Shown one piece after another: positions 62,885 to 64,000 of a DNA stretch of 64,000 bases (position 1 is its first letter; every line of letters starts with the position of its first letter). The notes beneath the pieces are model-generated. The model was not told the origin of the DNA. It did no database searches and saw only the letters and a program-made list of their open reading frames with translations. Position numbers and translations under genes: made by a program. This DNA is from Ferruginibacter sp. (GTDB lineage Bacteria > Bacteroidota > Bacteroidia > Chitinophagales > Chitinophagaceae): the NCBI GenBank assembly GCA_017983695.1, contig JAGOAX010000004.1, positions 62,001 to 126,000 of the forward strand. The letters run 5' to 3'.

Positions 62885-63244
62885 ATGAAACCGACGCTTA
62901 CACTGCTGCTTATTTTTTTTATGTTAACTGTTTCTGCCCAAAACAATACTTTAAAAAATGCAGGACCTGATAAAACAAAAAAGATCCAGCTGGTTGATGC
63001 AGCCTGTGGACAATGCAAATTTAAATTACCCGGTAAAACCTGTGATCTGGCTGTGCGTATTAACGATAAGGCTTATTTTGTTGACAGTGCACATATAGAT
63101 GCTTATGGAGATGCACATGCAAAAGATGGTTTTTGTAATGCCATAAGAAAAGCAGAAGTGCAGGGAAGTATAATTAACGGTCGTTTTGTAGCAACTTATT
63201 TCAGGCTTGTACCACCAAAGAACAAAGTACATACTGATAAGTAA
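62885..63244 (+). CDS. Secreted DUF6370-family protein
   Basis: 119 residues with a signal peptide ending at VSAQ. The domain has VDAACGQCKFKLPGKTCDLA, VRINDKAYFVDSAHID and the acidic DAHAKDGFCNAIRKAEVQGS, with four Cys that could bind a metal or form disulfides. It fits the small family DUF6370, which resembles DUF2147-like or redox-sensor proteins; function unknown. Confidence 0.8.
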   Translation: MKPTLTLLLIFFMLTVSAQNNTLKNAGPDKTKKIQLVDAACGQCKFKLPGKTCDLAVRINDKAYFVDSAHIDAYGDAHAKDGFCNAIRKAEVQGSIINGRFVATYFRLVPPKNKVHTDK

Positions 63245-63376
63245 AATCAGAATTTTTCTTTTGCAAGATGCTACTTAAGCCCCAATGCCCTAATCACAAT
63301 CACTTTTGTTTTAATAATAACTTAGCGGTAAGATGTGTTAAGTTTATTATTTGAAAGATATATTTTAGTTTCAGTT

Positions 63377-63910
63377 ATGCAGGTATTCTCTAACCCAAAT
63401 ATTTCTGTTGCTACTATTGCAGATAGTGCTGCCATTATTAATTTACTCAACAGCGCTTACAGGGGCGAAAGCTCAAAGCAGGGCTGGACAACTGAAGCTC
63501 ATTTAATAGCGGGTGAAAGCAGAACAGATGCAGCAGGCTTGCAGCAGGTAATGCAACAGGCAGGAAGTATAATTTTAAAATACACCGATGCGGCACAACA
63601 GGTAATTGGCTGTGTAAACCTGCAGCAACATGGCAGCAAAATTTATCTTGGTATGTTTAGTGTTTCTCCGCTACAGCAGGGTAGTGGTATTGGTAAACAA
63701 ATATTACAGGCTGCGGAAGAATATGCCAAGCACCTGCAGTGTGATGTAATCTACATGTCAGTTATCTCTGTACGCACAGAGCTCATCAATTGGTATATGC
63801 GCCACGGCTACCGTGATACCGGTGAAAGAAAACCTTTTGTTGAGGATAATGTTACCGGCAAACATTTACAACCACTGGAATTTATGACACTTGAAAAATC
63901 AATACTGTAG
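63377..63910 (+). CDS. GNAT-family N-acetyltransferase
   Basis: ATG 63377 gives MQVFSNPNISVATIADSAAI, a typical GNAT start; the upstream 14 codons are not convincing. 177 residues. GNAT landmarks are GCVNLQQHGSKIYLGMFSVS (beta4), the acetyl-CoA loop QQGSGIGKQILQAAEEYA and YMSVISVRTELINWYMRHGY with FVEDN. The substrate is unknown. It transfers an acetyl group from acetyl-CoA, in the cytoplasm. The remaining 90 bases of the window hold no feature I can support. Confidence 0.9.
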   Translation: MQVFSNPNISVATIADSAAIINLLNSAYRGESSKQGWTTEAHLIAGESRTDAAGLQQVMQQAGSIILKYTDAAQQVIGCVNLQQHGSKIYLGMFSVSPLQQGSGIGKQILQAAEEYAKHLQCDVIYMSVISVRTELINWYMRHGYRDTGERKPFVEDNVTGKHLQPLEFMTLEKSIL

Positions 63911-64000
63911 TCTTTAGTCAGATGAACTGCATATGTATAGCTAAGTCGGCCCTGTTTGTTAAAAGTTACCTGCTGTTTTACTAGATTGGGTAGACAAGCT

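Noticed and set aside
1..64000. CRISPR arrays, tRNA, rRNA, transposase or integrase genes
   Set aside because: Looked for regularly spaced repeats, tRNA-like cloverleaf ends and transposase motifs while reading; none convincing.

Overview
The window looks like a chromosome segment of a Bacteroidota, most likely family Chitinophagaceae (Ferruginibacter/Sediminibacterium-like). The reasons are many secreted glycosidases and peptidases with Bacteroidota-type signal peptides, promoter-like TAnnTTTG boxes, few Shine-Dalgarno sites, a GOB-like B3 beta-lactamase, DUF6370, PmoA-like and ThuA proteins, and fairly AT-rich DNA. No rRNA, tRNA, CRISPR array or transposase gene was seen.

Layout. 1-3.7 kb: a partial DUF4382-like protein, then a minus-strand set (PrsW-like protease, Ycf48/BNR-like protein, vWA-like protein). 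3.7-8.1 kb: histidine catabolism genes hutH and hutU, separated by a GH-A clan glycosidase gene flanked by two copies of a 38-bp repeat; hutU itself carries an in-frame repeat-like insertion. 8.2-13.7 kb: an AT-rich accessory island. It encodes a double-GHKL (MORC/Hsp90-like plus histidine kinase) ATPase, a stand-alone receiver protein and an HNH nuclease in one tight operon, meeting an N6-adenine DNA methylase tail to tail, with a decayed gene beyond it. This is the best candidate for an undescribed defence or restriction-like system. 13.7-22 kb: amidohydrolase, Dabb protein, a nest of long repeats, GH18 chitinase, erythromycin-esterase-like protein, a frameshifted AraC regulator and a BNR-like secreted protein. 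22.2-27.9 kb: formate-THF ligase (frameshifted at an A8 run) and a three-gene biotin-dependent acyl-CoA carboxylase operon. 28.3-37.2 kb: a large unknown secreted protein divergent from GH95 fucosidase, DPP-IV-like peptidase and L-serine dehydratase. 37.5-43.5 kb: B3 metallo-beta-lactamase with Gln in the zinc site, prolyl oligopeptidase, Gfo/Idh/MocA oxidoreductase, double cupin, PmoA-like protein. 43.6-49.7 kb: membrane proteins and lipoproteins of unknown role, a polysaccharide deacetylase, a DoxX-like protein and a Gre-like protein. 49.8-63.9 kb: DEAD-box helicase, dCMP deaminase, WG-repeat protein, tricorn-like S41 protease, GH43, ThuA, a GMC oxidoreductase with its small subunit, UPF1-like helicase, DUF6370 and GNAT proteins.

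Together the core genes describe a saprophyte that breaks down polymers outside the cytoplasm (GH18, GH95, GH43, deacetylase, S9/S41 peptidases) and catabolises the products (Hut pathway, serine dehydratase, acyl-CoA carboxylase, one-carbon metabolism, sugar oxidation). Dispersed intergenic repeats have invaded several loci, supplying stop codons to two genes and an internal peptide to HutU. All assignments are from reading the sequence and translated frames only; no database search was run.
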